A stretch of 64,000 nucleotides of DNA. Origin: Paenibacillus sp. 481 (lineage in GTDB: Bacteria > Bacillota > Bacilli > Paenibacillales > Paenibacillaceae). Made by a program: the position numbers and the translations under genes. A model generated the notes under the pieces. The model did not search any database and was not told where the DNA came from. It saw only the letters and a program-made list of their open reading frames with translations. The DNA lies in contig NZ_CP075175.1 in NCBI RefSeq assembly GCF_021223605.1, forward strand, positions 2,088,001 through 2,152,000, in the 5' to 3' direction. Of this stretch, positions 43,400 to 56,200 are shown in pieces (the first letter of the stretch is position 1; each line of letters begins with the position of its first letter).

Positions 43400-44033
43400 G
43401 TGTTTTTCCCCCTCCAATAAGTCGTCCACACCATCTAAAATAAAGTATATTTAGCTTTGTATATCCTTTAAAAGCGCGTTTAGGCCATGGCAGTATAAAC
43501 ATACTTATACCGAACAAAATAAACGATGTACTTATCTCGAAAAGATTAACTGCATCTTCAGAGATGTCAACTAACGCCTTTATACCTACCAATACAGGAG
43601 TAATCGTAAAAATAAAAACGACAAGTGCGAATACAGATGTAAGAATCCATCCTACGAAAAGAAAAGGTACAACTACTAAGCTAATAAATGACACTGCCGC
43701 CAGTCCCGCCATATTGCTAACACTACTTGCTTGATTAGGTCGGTTGTCCATAAGGCGGGGATCATGAATGGGCGGGTTGAACATCATCGGATCATGCCCC
43801 ATCGGCTGCCCGCTATGCATCACAGGCTGAGGCTCATAATAACTGTCCCCCAGCGCTTCACGCGCCAAATCTGCTGGATCTCCAAGCTCAAAGGCGATCT
43901 CCGCATCGGACTTGCCACTATGCCGTCCAAATTCAAAGTGCGCATCATACTCTGCTAACAATTCCTCTCGTTCACGTTCAGGCATCCCGTGAAGATGTAA
44001 ACGCAACGTTCTCATATATTGCTGCTTAGTCAC
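43386..44033 (-). CDS. HAAS/DUF1700-domain membrane protein
   Basis: The 215-residue protein has the N-terminal HAAS motif (YMRTLRLHLHGMPEREREEL, LAEYDAHFEFGRHSGKSDAE) and several membrane helices (VSFISLVVVPFLFVGWILT, VFIFTITPVLVGIKALVD). It overlaps PadR by 8 bp upstream and the DUF4097 gene downstream, so the three form one translationally coupled operon. HAAS proteins are thought to interact with the PadR regulator at the membrane. Confidence 0.88.
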   Translation of the reverse strand: MTKQQYMRTLRLHLHGMPEREREELLAEYDAHFEFGRHSGKSDAEIAFELGDPADLAREALGDSYYEPQPVMHSGQPMGHDPMMFNPPIHDPRLMDNRPNQASSVSNMAGLAAVSFISLVVVPFLFVGWILTSVFALVVFIFTITPVLVGIKALVDISEDAVNLFEISTSFILFGISMFILPWPKRAFKGYTKLNILYFRWCGRLIGGGKTHEHY

Positions 44034-44364
44034 CGTTATTCACCTCTTCTATGTCTCTAAGTAAACGCGTTACGCCCCCTACAAATATCTTCCACTCCAT
44101 TTCAAGCTCACGCATGTACAGCTCTCCTGCCAGCGTTAGCTTGTAATATTTACGAGGCGGCCCTTCTGTTGATTCTTGCAAATACGTCGTGCAATGACCG
44201 TCCGCAACCAGACGCCGTAGAACCGGATAAATAGCACCTTCCGCCACTTCAATATGCTTCGATATTTGCTGGGCAAGCTCGAAACCGTAACGATCGCGCT
44301 GATAAATAAGCACGAGTGCGCATAGGCCAAGCACTCCCTTTTTAAACTGAACAATTTCTTTCAT
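44026..44364 (-). CDS. PadR-family transcriptional regulator
   Basis: The 112-residue protein has the PadR winged helix (LGLCALVLIYQRDRYGFELA, EGAIYPVLRRLVADG, YYKLTLAGELYMREL). It is the first gene of the HAAS-DUF4097 operon and most likely represses it. No symmetrical operator was recognised in the 190 bp upstream. Confidence 0.93.
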   Translation of the reverse strand: MKEIVQFKKGVLGLCALVLIYQRDRYGFELAQQISKHIEVAEGAIYPVLRRLVADGHCTTYLQESTEGPPRKYYKLTLAGELYMRELEMEWKIFVGGVTRLLRDIEEVNNGD

Positions 44365-44557
44365 TTCTTTTCAACTCCGCTAATAAATATAAACTTATAA
44401 TAATCATTGTATAGTATTGTTCAATGAATAGTACCTGCTTATGTAGTGTACATCCGTTTCTTACATTGCGCAAGAGTTTATTTGAATATTTAACCAATGT
44501 AAATTGAAGTACTTACCAGTTAACTTTTATTTAGACGGCTTCCAGCACTTACTCCCC

Positions 44558-44944
44558 TTAACTTTTATCCTCTTCCTGCAAATTGTTTTTTATTTCTACC
44601 ATCTGCTTCTTACCCCAGTCATACATTAACTCCACAATCGGCAAAATGGTCATCCCTAGCTCCGTCATCGAATATTCCACTTTTGGCGGAATTTCAGGGT
44701 AAACTTCACGATGTACAATCCCATCCTCAATAAGTTCACGCAGCTGATTCGTCAGCATTTTATGCGATATTTTAGGAAATAATTTTTGCAGCTCGCTAAA
44801 GCGATGAGTCCCTTCCACCCCTAAGTGCCACAAAATAACGACTTTCCACTTTCCGCTTAGGATGGACAAGGTCAGCTCTTTTTCACAATTGAAATCGCCG
44901 TTACGAATCTTTTCTCTAATTTCTTTACGTAATGTGTCTGACAT
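44558..44944 (-). CDS. HxlR-family transcriptional regulator
   Basis: The 128-residue protein contains the HxlR winged helix: [20 protein letters not shown], then [21 protein letters not shown] and [20 protein letters not shown] Cys precedes the helix (F-N-C-E-K-E), at the position used for thiol sensing in YodB/HypR-type regulators. It is divergent from a DJ-1/PfpI gene, and the shared region has two perfect palindromes, so it probably controls that gene in response to electrophiles or oxidants. Confidence 0.92.
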   Translation of the reverse strand: MSDTLRKEIREKIRNGDFNCEKELTLSILSGKWKVVILWHLGVEGTHRFSELQKLFPKISHKMLTNQLRELIEDGIVHREVYPEIPPKVEYSMTELGMTILPIVELMYDWGKKQMVEIKNNLQEEDKS

Positions 44945-45059
44945 GATTTAATAACCCCTTTTATTTTTGAAAATGTATCCATTTAAATGCCTGTTTTCCA
45001 CAACCTACTAATCATACCATCTACATTCCGATGAGATAAATATAAACATCATTGCAGGC

Positions 45060-45094
45060 AGTTACTTTAAAGTAACTACCGCACTAAAAAGTGC
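45060..45094. promoter_or_regulatory. two palindromic operators between hxlR-type and DJ-1 genes
   Basis: AGTTACTTTAAAGTAACT (45060-45077) is an 18-bp perfect palindrome, and GCACTAAAAAGTGC (45081-45094) is a second, 14-bp one three bases on. They lie about 115 bp before each gene. HxlR regulators bind such short two-fold sites as dimers. The assignment is inferred from position. Confidence 0.7.
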
Positions 45095-45200
45095 ATTCTT
45101 CCGCCATTTTAATAATCGAGCTATGCTATTAACAGTTAACGAGCAGCACACATGAGATCTCATAATTAGCAGCAGTATTTATTATAGGGGGAACATTACC

Positions 45201-45722
45201 ATGAAAACTAAAAAAACACTGTTTATTATACCACCAGAGCGATTCAACGAAGTCGAGCTGTTCTATCCTCAATCTATCCTTGAAGGCGCTGGAATTAAAG
45301 TGACAATTGGCAGCACGGTAGCTGGTGACGTCATCGGCGATTTCAACGGTAAGGCAACAGCAGAAGTAGCCATCTCCGACGTAAAGATTGACGAGTATGA
45401 TGCTGTAGCTGTTATCGGTGGATCGGGTACGATTGACCACCTGTGGGACAATGAGCCGTTGTTGCAACTGTTGAAGCAAGCACACGAGCAACACATTCTC
45501 GTATCCGGCATTTGCGCAGGTTCTGTTTCTGTTGTAAAAACGGGGCTGTTAAACGGGCGAGCTGGCACTTGCTATCCGGTTGATGTGATGATCAATGAGT
45601 TGAAGTCCAGCCATGTTGAGTATGTCGTGCAGCACGTCGTTAAGCACAACGACATCATCACAAGCGACGGCCCAGACGGGGCGAAAGACTTCGGGCACAG
45701 CCTTGTTGAGGCGTTAGCGTAG
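45201..45722 (+). CDS. DJ-1/PfpI-family protein
   Basis: The 173-residue protein starts at ATG 45201 behind TAGGGGGAA. It has the DJ-1 fold with YDAVAVIGGSGTIDHLW, the nucleophile elbow VSGICAGSVSVV (Cys), and TSDGPDGAKDFG near the C-terminus. Members are glyoxalases/deglycases, chaperones or proteases of oxidative and carbonyl stress. Pairing with an HxlR regulator supports a reactive-electrophile role. Confidence 0.9.
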   Translation: MKTKKTLFIIPPERFNEVELFYPQSILEGAGIKVTIGSTVAGDVIGDFNGKATAEVAISDVKIDEYDAVAVIGGSGTIDHLWDNEPLLQLLKQAHEQHILVSGICAGSVSVVKTGLLNGRAGTCYPVDVMINELKSSHVEYVVQHVVKHNDIITSDGPDGAKDFGHSLVEALA

Positions 45723-45726
45723 ATAC

Positions 45727-45772
45727 AAAAAAGCTGCCGACTCTCACAATCAAGAGTCGGCAGAAAATTACA
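45727..45772. terminator. bidirectional terminator
   Basis: CTGCCGACTCT-CACAATCA-AGAGTCGGCAG with an A-run before it separates the DJ-1 gene from the converging PPC-domain gene. Confidence 0.85.
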
Positions 45773-45781
45773 AAGTTATTG

Positions 45782-46192
45782 TTAGTTTAACTTTACACCC
45801 TCTAAAGTATAATTAGCATTCGCACTACTAGTTCCTTTGGTGACATGAACATAATATTTCCCAGGAGCCAATGTTCCTGAAACTTTTTCTTTTCTTTTTC
45901 CTGTATTAATTGATTTATCAATACCTGTCTCATTTATATCGAGTAAATAAAGATCAGCATCATCACTCAAGTCTTTTAAATGAAATTCAACACGAGTTCG
46001 TGAAGTAAGCTCAAAGAACCAGTAATCATCATTATCTTGACCGCCGACATGGCCACTATTAGCTCCAAAATCAAGTCTATCTGCTCTGTCAGCAGTGTCA
46101 TTAGGCTCACGCTCACTTGCAGCAAAAGCAGTCCCCATTGTTGCGCCCATAATTAAGCTTGCTCCTAAAATGCTCAACAAAAACTTTTTCAT
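45782..46192 (-). CDS. secreted single PPC-domain protein
   Basis: The 136-residue protein has a signal peptide (MKKFLLSILGASLIMGATMG, cleavage near T-A-F-A-A) and one bacterial pre-peptidase C-terminal domain: REPNDTADRADRL, DNDDYWFFELTSRTRVEFHL, DADLYLLD, LAPGKYYVHVTKG. Such domains are normally appended to secreted proteases. A free one may be a binding module or a detached tail. No protease gene is adjacent. Confidence 0.88.
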   Translation of the reverse strand: MKKFLLSILGASLIMGATMGTAFAASEREPNDTADRADRLDFGANSGHVGGQDNDDYWFFELTSRTRVEFHLKDLSDDADLYLLDINETGIDKSINTGKRKEKVSGTLAPGKYYVHVTKGTSSANANYTLEGVKLN

Positions 46193-46392
46193 CGTTTGTA
46201 GCCTCCCTCATTTTCATATCTAAGGATTTCTCCTTCGCTTAATCTTAGTAGAAAGTGTAATGATAAAGTAGGGGAGTCTCATTACTTTTTGTAGTAATCT
46301 GATTACTTTATAAATGAAAATAAGTTAACTTTATATGACTAATCGTAACGCGCAATAAAATGAAAATCCTCGAGACGCACCCTTTTTTATCA

Positions 46393-46436
46393 TAAAAAAG
46401 AAGCCGGACTCCTAAGAGCCCAGCTTCTTTTTTTAT
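46393..46436 (-). terminator. terminator of the glycolytic operon
   Basis: AAAGAAGCTGGGCTC-TTA-GGAGTCCGGCTTCTTTTTT on the minus strand, about 35 nt after the eno stop codon. Confidence 0.9.
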
Positions 46437-46467
46437 AAGACACACAATCCGCTAATGCGGCGGTGCA

Positions 46468-47802
<1,335 letters not shown>

Positions 47803-47833
47803 TTAGCTATATATACACTTTAACTTTATTTTC

Positions 47834-49372
47834 TTACTTCTTCAACATCGTCGCGCCTGTCATTTGCGCAGGCTGCGGCAATTGCATGAATTCAAGAATC
47901 GTTGGCGCGATATCTGCCAAGATGCCGTCCTCACGCAATACGACATTTTTGTCCGTTATGATGAACGGAACAGGGTTGGTCGTATGCGCTGTGTGCGGGC
48001 GTCCGTTCTCGTCGAATACCATATCCGCGTTACCGTGGTCTGCTGTAATAATGCAGACGCCGCCTTTCGCGAGTACAGCTTCAACAACTTTGCCTAAGCA
48101 CTCATCCGTTACTTCAACTGCCTTGATTGTTGGCTCCAACATACCGGAGTGACCAACCATATCAGGGTTAGCAAAGTTCAAGATGATAGCATCATGCTTA
48201 TCCGCATTGATTTCGTTCACGCAAGCTTCTGCCAATTCGTACGCGCTCATTTCTGGCTGCAAGTCGTAAGTTGCAACTTTTGGCGAGTTGATGAGTACGC
48301 GTGTCTCGCCCGGAAGCTCGACATCACGGCCGCCGCTGAAGAAGAACGTCACGTGCGGATATTTTTCTGTTTCGGCAATGCGCAATTGCTTCTTGCCGTG
48401 CTGTGCGATAACTTCGCCCAGCGTGTTATCAAGATCCTTCGGCTTGTACGCTACGTAGCCGCCTACTGTCTCACTAAACAGTGTCAAGGCAACGAAGTAC
48501 AAGTCCGTCGGGAACTTCTCACCGCGATCAAAGCCGTGGAAGTCTGCGTTCGTGAACACTTGCGACAATTGAATCGCACGGTCAGGACGGAAGTTCGAGA
48601 AGATAACTGCATCGCCGGATTCAACCAAGCCTAGTGGCTGGTCGTTCTCGTCAACGATAACTGTCGGCATAACGAATTCGTCCATAACCGACTTCTCGTA
48701 AGATTCCTTAACCGCTTGAAGTGGGTCATGGTATTTAGGGCCTTCGCCGTAAACCATAGCGCAATAGGATTTCTCCGTACGCTCCCAACGCTTGTCACGG
48801 TCCATCGCATAGTAACGGCCTTGAACCGTTGCGATTTGACCGACGCCAATCGCTTCAATCTTCGCTTGCAAATGCTCGATATATTTAATCGCGCTGTCCG
48901 GAGCTACATCGCGTCCGTCCAAAAATGCGTGCACATACACGTCTTTCAAGCCCTCTTTAGCAGCTAGTTCCAACATCGAAATCGTATGATCGATGTGGCT
49001 ATGCACGCCGCCGTCGGACAACAAGCCGTACAAATGCAGCTTCTTGTTATTGCTCTTCGCATAACGAATTGCGCCAAGCAGCGTTTCGTTGTCGAAGAAC
49101 TCACCATCGCGAATCGATTTCGTAATACGCGTCAAGTCTTGGTACACGATACGACCTGCACCGATGTTCAAGTGGCCAACTTCGGAGTTGCCCATTTGGC
49201 CTTGTGGCAAGCCTACAGCTTCACCACAAGCAGTCAACATCGTATGAGGGTATGTGTTCCAATAACGGTCATAGTTCGGCTTGTTCGCTTGTGCAACAGC
49301 GTTACCTGTTACGTCATCGCGCAATCCGAAACCGTCCAAAATAATAAGTGCTACAGGTTTAGGTGCAGACAT
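47834..49372 (-). CDS. gpmI: 2,3-bisphosphoglycerate-independent phosphoglycerate mutase
   Basis: The 512-residue enzyme starts at ATG 49372, one base after the tpiA stop, with GGGGCGAAG upstream. It opens [15 protein letters not shown] and has the phospho-Ser motif [15 protein letters not shown]. The metal ligands lie in [25 protein letters not shown] and [13 protein letters not shown]. It interconverts 3- and 2-phosphoglycerate using Mn2+, as in sporulating Firmicutes. Confidence 0.98.
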   Translation of the reverse strand: MSAPKPVALIILDGFGLRDDVTGNAVAQANKPNYDRYWNTYPHTMLTACGEAVGLPQGQMGNSEVGHLNIGAGRIVYQDLTRITKSIRDGEFFDNETLLGAIRYAKSNNKKLHLYGLLSDGGVHSHIDHTISMLELAAKEGLKDVYVHAFLDGRDVAPDSAIKYIEHLQAKIEAIGVGQIATVQGRYYAMDRDKRWERTEKSYCAMVYGEGPKYHDPLQAVKESYEKSVMDEFVMPTVIVDENDQPLGLVESGDAVIFSNFRPDRAIQLSQVFTNADFHGFDRGEKFPTDLYFVALTLFSETVGGYVAYKPKDLDNTLGEVIAQHGKKQLRIAETEKYPHVTFFFSGGRDVELPGETRVLINSPKVATYDLQPEMSAYELAEACVNEINADKHDAIILNFANPDMVGHSGMLEPTIKAVEVTDECLGKVVEAVLAKGGVCIITADHGNADMVFDENGRPHTAHTTNPVPFIITDKNVVLREDGILADIAPTILEFMQLPQPAQMTGATMLKK

Positions 49373-49373
49373 C

Positions 49374-50138
<765 letters not shown>

Positions 50139-50238
50139 TTATGCCTAAGAGAAGCGGCTCTTCTTGGCGCACTAGCGTACAACTGTGCGGGAAGACACAG
50201 CATAACAGCTAGTCCGTTCAAAGAGCCTTTGCTCCTTC

Positions 50239-51420
50239 TTACTTATCGTTCAATGCAACCACGCCTGGCAATACTTTGCCTTCCATGAATTCCAAGGAAG
50301 CGCCGCCGCCTGTAGAAATGTGGTTCATTTTGTCTTTTAATTTGAACTTCTCAACAGCTGCTGCGGAGTCGCCGCCACCGATAACTGTGTATCCAGCAGT
50401 TTCTGCGCAAGCTTCTGCTACAGCACGCGTGCCGTGAGAGAATGGCTCGATTTCAAATACGCCCATTGGTCCGTTCCATACGATCAACTTGGAGTTTTTA
50501 ATAACGTCCGCGTAAATTTCGCGTGTTTTCGGTCCGATGTCGATGCCTTCCCAATCCGCAGGCATACCTGTTACGTCTACGATTTGAGTGTTAGCATCTG
50601 CGCTGAAATCGTCTGTAACGACAATATCAACAGGCAAGTAAAGGTTCTTGCCGAGCTCTTTTGCTTTTTCGATAAAGCCAAGCGCTACGTCCAACTTCTC
50701 GTTGTCCACAAGGGATTTACCGATCTCGTGGCCTTGAGCTTTAAAGAACGTGTAAGTCAAACCGCCGCCGATAACGATGTTGTCAGCAATCTCCAACATT
50801 TTGTTAATAACGTCGATTTTGTCTTTTACTTTAGATCCGCCAACGATAGCCGTGAACGGACGCTCTGGGTTAGACAATGCTTTGCCAAGAACGTTCAATT
50901 CTGACTCCATCAACAAACCGGATACTGCTGGCAAGTGATGAGCGATACCTTCTGTAGACGCGTGTGCACGGTGAGCAGCACCGAATGCATCATTAACAAA
51001 CAGGTCAGCCAATTCAGCGAACGCTTTTGCCAATTCAGCATCGTTCTTCTCTTCGCCTTTGTGGAAACGAACGTTTTCCAATACGACAACGTCACCGTTT
51101 TCCATTTTCGCGATTTCCGCTTTCACGTTTTCACCAATGGACTCATCCAATTTCTTAACTGGCTTGCCCAACAATTCGCTCAAACGAGCAGCTGCAGGCG
51201 TCAAACGCATGGAGTCAACGACTTCACCTTTTGGACGACCCATGTGGCTTGCCAAGATTACTTTTGCACCGTTTTCGATCAAGAAATTGATCGTTGGCAA
51301 TGTGTATTGAATACGAGTATCATCCGTAATCACACCATTTTCCAATGGCACGTTAAAATCAACGCGTACAAACACGCGTTTGCCGTTCACTTCTACATCA
51401 CGTACACTCTTTTTGTTCAT
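50239..51420 (-). CDS. pgk: phosphoglycerate kinase
   Basis: The 393-residue kinase has the signature [16 protein letters not shown], substrate-binding [13 protein letters not shown], and nucleotide-binding [14 protein letters not shown] with [12 protein letters not shown]. It starts at ATG 51420 with AGGAGGAACGTGAA upstream. It is separated from gap by an unusual 640-bp gene-free stretch, so it may have its own promoter. Confidence 0.98.
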   Translation of the reverse strand: MNKKSVRDVEVNGKRVFVRVDFNVPLENGVITDDTRIQYTLPTINFLIENGAKVILASHMGRPKGEVVDSMRLTPAAARLSELLGKPVKKLDESIGENVKAEIAKMENGDVVVLENVRFHKGEEKNDAELAKAFAELADLFVNDAFGAAHRAHASTEGIAHHLPAVSGLLMESELNVLGKALSNPERPFTAIVGGSKVKDKIDVINKMLEIADNIVIGGGLTYTFFKAQGHEIGKSLVDNEKLDVALGFIEKAKELGKNLYLPVDIVVTDDFSADANTQIVDVTGMPADWEGIDIGPKTREIYADVIKNSKLIVWNGPMGVFEIEPFSHGTRAVAEACAETAGYTVIGGGDSAAAVEKFKLKDKMNHISTGGGASLEFMEGKVLPGVVALNDK

Positions 51421-52002
51421 TTCACGTTCCTCCTATCATATGCTAACCGTAAAATGCCCTCTGAATTAAGCAGAGCTGCGCTAGTTTCGTTCAATTCTGT
51501 ATGGTTTCTCTCTATTCCGCCTATTGCTGGCGAATTTATCTGTATGATTTATTTCGAAAATAATTTCGAAATTCGCTCTGTTTGAAACACATCACTCTGA
51601 ATGGGAAGGTATTCAGTGTGATTCTGTTATCGGTTCTGTTAAACAGGTTGTTTCTCTCCAAAGAACTACCTGTTTGTTGCTTATCTATATCTGTATCTAT
51701 TTATATCGTTCTGGTTGTATGATGCAGTGTATTTGATTCCATGCTGTGGTTGTTTCTCATATCGCCGAACATGTTCTATCTCTGTATTTGGGTTCTATAT
51801 TATCGGTTCTGTTACATGGTTCTGTTTAAATAACTCTGTATATTGGTTCTCTATATTTATATCTCTCTAAAAGGTAAACCACCGTTCAAGATGGTTCCAC
51901 TCCCTATCCTATCTCATTTCAAACATGGGCTCAAGCAGTCCGTTCAGGTTCTCGATGTGCCTACTTGAGTGTGTTCAATTGTAAAATGTTTACAGTTAAA
52001 CA
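51421..52002. other. 580-bp gene-free stretch between gap and pgk
   Basis: The plus strand is pyrimidine-rich (T > 40 percent by eye) and built of recurrent short words: TTATCGGTTCTGTTA (twice, near 51630 and 51800), TTCTGTAT and GGTTCTGT many times, TATCTCTGTAT. No open frame with a start site is present. On the minus (transcribed) strand it would be an A/G-rich, poorly structured leader for pgk. Confidence 0.6.
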
Positions 52003-52043
52003 ACCAATCAAAGAGGAGACCTCTACGGTTACTCCTCTTTGAT
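52003..52043 (-). terminator. terminator of gap
   Basis: CAATCAAAGAGGAG and CTCCTCTTTGATTG form a 14-bp perfect stem across a 13-nt loop, about 20 nt after the gap stop codon. It probably ends or attenuates the cggR-gap transcript before pgk. Confidence 0.88.
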
Positions 52044-52059
52044 TGTGTTCGTTATGTGA

Positions 52060-53082
<1,023 letters not shown>

Positions 53083-53097
53083 CTATATCCATTTTAT

Positions 53098-54153
53098 TTA
53101 TTGCTCAAGACGGCCCATAGGCACATCGAGACCACACAAGTAAACAATTTCTAATGCCGCAGCTTCGTCAATGACTAAGATGTGTTCATAGCCTGATTTC
53201 AGTACAGCGGTAATCGCTTCGCCTTTGCTTCTGCCGCCAGCGACTGCAATAACGACCTCTGTTGAGGAAATATCCTCTAACCGTAAGCCCATTGTGAGCA
53301 TCGCATGAACGACTTTGCCATTGCGGTCAAAGTAATAACCGAAAGCTTCGGCTAGCGCACCTTCTGACATGAGCTGCTGGATCGTCTCGTCATCGACACG
53401 ACGACGCTTAGCCATGACCAAGGCATCTCCGATACCATGCACGACGATGCGTGCTTGGCGAATGACGCGCAACATGTCTTGAATGTTAGGATCTTGCTTC
53501 AACGATTGATACGCCTCTTCACTAAGCTGATCCGGCACGTGCAGCAGTCGATACTGCGCACCTACTCGCTTCGCCATAGTGGAAGCAATCGTATTCGCTT
53601 GATATTCGAGACTCTCACCGAGTCCGCCACGCGCTGGGACAAACCAGTTCCCACGTAGCGATGTAGAGCTCGTTAATTGGTCAGCCATCGCTGCCAATGT
53701 CGACCCGCCCGTTACGGCGACGACATCTTCCTTGCCCATTACGCTGCTGAGCGCTTGGCACGCCGCTTGACCAAGCTCCTGCTTGGCGGCGGGCGACATA
53801 TCCGAGTTGCCAGGGACGACAATGACCTGCTTCAATCCGAACGCTTGACGAATCGCTTCCTCAAGCACGCGCGTACCGAGCAGCTCCCGCATCAACGGCT
53901 CCAGTTGCTGGACAAGCTTGCGCCCGTCTTCACTGATTCGCATGCCGGTGCTGTCTGTTTCGATCAGGCCCTGGGCCTTCAACAAGTCAGCTTCCGCCCG
54001 CAATACGCGCTCTGTCATTTGCAGAGACGTTGCGAGTGTCCTTCTTCCAACGGATTCGGACAACATAATTTGATGCAGAATCGTATAACGCTTCTTCAAC
54101 AGTTCCATGAGATCGGGCAGAAGTCGCTTTTGTATATCTATCCAACCACGCAT
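53098..54153 (-). CDS. cggR: central glycolytic genes regulator (SorC/DeoR family)
   Basis: The protein of about 351 residues starts at ATG 54153 with AGGAG 9 nt upstream, opening M-R-G-W-I-D-I-Q-K-R-L-L-P-D. It has an N-terminal winged helix (GRRTLATSLQMTERVLRAEAD) and a sugar-phosphate-binding domain (VAVTGGSTLAAMAD, FVPARGGLGESLEYQANTIA, VHGIGDALVMAKRR). In B. subtilis CggR represses its own operon and is relieved by fructose-1,6-bisphosphate. The matching operator is present upstream. Confidence 0.95.
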   Translation of the reverse strand: MRGWIDIQKRLLPDLMELLKKRYTILHQIMLSESVGRRTLATSLQMTERVLRAEADLLKAQGLIETDSTGMRISEDGRKLVQQLEPLMRELLGTRVLEEAIRQAFGLKQVIVVPGNSDMSPAAKQELGQAACQALSSVMGKEDVVAVTGGSTLAAMADQLTSSTSLRGNWFVPARGGLGESLEYQANTIASTMAKRVGAQYRLLHVPDQLSEEAYQSLKQDPNIQDMLRVIRQARIVVHGIGDALVMAKRRRVDDETIQQLMSEGALAEAFGYYFDRNGKVVHAMLTMGLRLEDISSTEVVIAVAGGRSKGEAITAVLKSGYEHILVIDEAAALEIVYLCGLDVPMGRLEQ

Positions 54154-54187
54154 TTGTTCCACTCCTGCTCTCCCCAAACCAACCGTT

Positions 54188-54224
54188 GGACTAAAAACGT
54201 CCCAACATAACTTTTTATGTCCCA
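54188..54224 (-). promoter_or_regulatory. CggR operator
   Basis: On the minus strand GGGACATAAAAAGTTATGTT is followed by GGGACGTTTTTAGTCC. These are two GGGAC half-sites 20 bp apart, as in the B. subtilis operator (which has GGGACGTTTTTTGTC). The operator lies directly downstream of the -10 box and about 35 bp before the cggR start. Confidence 0.85.
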
Positions 54225-54229
54225 CCACT

Positions 54230-54258
54230 ATTTTACCGAATAATTCAGCAACTTGCAA
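54230..54258 (-). promoter_or_regulatory. promoter of cggR-gap
   Basis: TTGCAA and TAAAAT on the minus strand are separated by exactly 17 bp and placed just upstream of the CggR operator. Confidence 0.8.
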
Positions 54259-54358
54259 GCATCCCGCATCTAGAATGGGCAACGTTCGCACAACTTATTC
54301 ATTTTGACCAAAAGCATCTAAAAATCACGCCCCACAAAATGCACAAACTGCTCTACAG

Positions 54359-54405
54359 TTGACTTTTTTATCGATTATATGTAAAAATGAATGACAATCA
54401 GTCAT
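54359..54405 (+). promoter_or_regulatory. promoter and TetR-type operator
   Basis: TTGACT (54359-54364) and TAAAAA (54382-54387) are 17 bp apart. ATGAC-AATCA-GTCAT (54391-54405) is a palindrome right after the -10 box, suited to autorepression by the TetR protein encoded 54 bp further. Confidence 0.6.
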
Positions 54406-54458
54406 TTTTGAAACGGGCTGTTGTGCGGGATATTTCAAACAGGTGGTGACCTGCTCTC

Positions 54459-55103
54459 ATGAATGTTAAGAAAGAAGCGAAGTTTAATGCCCTGCTGCAA
54501 GCTTCGATTGAGCTTATTTTGGAAAAAGGATTTCAAAAGATGTCCGTTAGTGACATTGTTAAGCGCGCTGGTGTGGCACAAGGTACCTTTTATATTTATT
54601 TTCCAACAAAAAATGATATTGTCCCTGCGGTTGCTGAACATATTTTGGAGCAACTTCTGTCGCAGATCAAGTCAACCACGGTTGCATCACATAGCTTCTG
54701 GGATAAGGTGCACACTATAATCGATGCTACTTTTGACATGACGTCTCATTATAAGGAAGCAATCTTACTTTGTTATTCTGGACTTGCGTATCACCATTCT
54801 TTTTTACAGTGGGAAAAAATTTATGATCCTTACTACGTCTGGTTTGCCGAGCAAATTCGCTCTGCGCAGCAAACAGGAGAAGTCAATCAGGATATTGTCG
54901 TGACCGACCGTCTTGTCCGCATGATCATCAATATGGTCGAGCAAACGGCAGAGATGTACTTCTTCGTCGATGTTCAACAGGAGCAGCATGGTGAGAAGAT
55001 TAGCACGGAGCAATCCTCATCAACTGGCATGGAGCATCAGCTCAAGCAGGAGCTATTTGATTTTATTTCTCGTTCGCTGAGTTCGCTAAATTCACGGAAT
55101 TGA
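54459..55103 (+). CDS. TetR-family transcriptional regulator
   Basis: The 214-residue protein has an N-terminal TetR helix-turn-helix (FNALLQASIELILEKGFQKM, VSDIVKRAGVAQGTFYIYFP) and a ligand-binding C-terminal domain typical of QacR/YxaF-like members. It lies directly upstream of a paired SMR exporter in the same direction (about 110 bp), so it probably regulates those genes and senses a cationic or guanidine-like drug. Confidence 0.92.
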   Translation: MNVKKEAKFNALLQASIELILEKGFQKMSVSDIVKRAGVAQGTFYIYFPTKNDIVPAVAEHILEQLLSQIKSTTVASHSFWDKVHTIIDATFDMTSHYKEAILLCYSGLAYHHSFLQWEKIYDPYYVWFAEQIRSAQQTGEVNQDIVVTDRLVRMIINMVEQTAEMYFFVDVQQEQHGEKISTEQSSSTGMEHQLKQELFDFISRSLSSLNSRN

Positions 55104-55212
55104 CGGGACAAGGAACATCTATAACAGGGCATCGACATGTGCTCCTCTCACCACTATTTTGAAAAGTAAAATTCGTTATTGAACCCGCACCTCATATCAA
55201 GGAGGTCATATT

Positions 55213-55548
55213 GTGGCTTGGCTGCTAGTATTATTAGCTGCACTATTGGAAATTGTTTGGGCTTCGGGCCTGAAGTACGCGACAACAACTTGGCATTGGA
55301 TTGGCGTAGCTGTGTTAATTACGGTAAGCTTCGGCCTGCTTATTCGCTCTTATAAGACGCTGCCAGTTGCGATTGCGTACACGGTCTTTGTAGGTATCGG
55401 CACAATCGGTACATACGTTATCGGTATCGTAATGGGCGAAGATTTTAACGCCTTGCAAATCATGTTCTTGCTCATTTTACTTGGAGGCATCATCGGTATG
55501 AAAGTTACGACACCGGATGAAGCTGAGAGCGGAAAGGGTGAGGCATAA
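55213..55548 (+). CDS. SMR-family exporter subunit (YkkC/GdnC-like)
   Basis: The 111-residue protein starts at GTG 55213 with AAGGAGGTC upstream. It has four membrane helices and the conserved Glu in the first (AWLLVLLAALLEIVWASGLK), plus VAIAYTVFVGIGTIGTYVIG. It is the longer partner of a heterodimeric SMR pair and overlaps the next gene by one base. B. subtilis YkkCD is the closest described pair (drug or guanidinium export). No ykkC riboswitch is seen upstream. Control here seems to be through TetR. Confidence 0.9.
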   Translation: MAWLLVLLAALLEIVWASGLKYATTTWHWIGVAVLITVSFGLLIRSYKTLPVAIAYTVFVGIGTIGTYVIGIVMGEDFNALQIMFLLILLGGIIGMKVTTPDEAESGKGEA

Positions 55549-55862
55549 TGGCTTGGCTATATTTGATCTTGGCCGGACTTGAAGAAATTATTGCCGTTAT
55601 CGCGATGAAGCATATGGACGGCTTTAAAAAGAAAGGTCCACTTGCGGTCGTCATCATCGGCCTTGTCGCCTCGATCTATTTACTGACCCACTCGATGAGC
55701 GTCATTCCTGCGGGTGTCGCCTATGCGGTATGGGCAGGAGTCGGAACGGTCGGAATTACGCTGGTGAGCATGCTCTGGTTCAAGGAACATTATCGTCCGG
55801 TACAGTTTGTATTTTTAGGCTGCATTATTATTGGCATTGTGGGGTTGAAGTTAACGACATAA
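55548..55862 (+). CDS. SMR-family exporter subunit (YkkD/GdnD-like)
   Basis: The 104-residue partner begins M-A-W-L-Y-L-I-L-A-G-L-E-E-I-I-A-V, with the conserved Glu of helix 1 doubled (E-E). It continues SVIPAGVAYAVWAGVGTVGI in helix 3. It is translationally coupled to the preceding subunit and followed by a terminator. The pair would work as an antiparallel dimer exchanging protons for a cationic substrate. Confidence 0.9.
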   Translation: MAWLYLILAGLEEIIAVIAMKHMDGFKKKGPLAVVIIGLVASIYLLTHSMSVIPAGVAYAVWAGVGTVGITLVSMLWFKEHYRPVQFVFLGCIIIGIVGLKLTT

Positions 55863-55980
55863 CGAAAAACACAACGTACATCAACTCCTCCAATCCGTAC
55901 AGCGCACGAAGTCATGCATCACGTTGGGACAATTAACGGTGGAGCACATTAGACATTAAGCTTACTTTATTTACAATGAC

Positions 55981-56016
55981 GCTTGGAGCACAGCACGACG
56001 CTCCAAGCGTTTTTTA
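55981..56016 (+). terminator. terminator of the TetR-SMR operon
   Basis: GCTTGGAGC-ACAGCACGAC-GCTCCAAGC followed by GTTTTTT, about 120 nt after the last stop codon. Confidence 0.9.
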
Positions 56017-56200
56017 TGCCAAAGTTGTTTTATGCGAATGCTATATCCTCAAAATATATCTATTAATTTGAAATTTTTACATATTATATAGTGGAAATAT
56101 AGGGAAGAACATGTTATTTTATTACTCGGGATTAAATATTAAACATATTAATGAGATATTTAAGTTAGATAATATCTTGTTTGGAAAAGAAGGGAACATA

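Noticed and set aside
55104..55212. Guanidine (ykkC) riboswitch before the SMR pair
   Set aside because: No conserved ykkC elements were seen in the 109 bp upstream. A TetR gene in front gives a simpler explanation for control.
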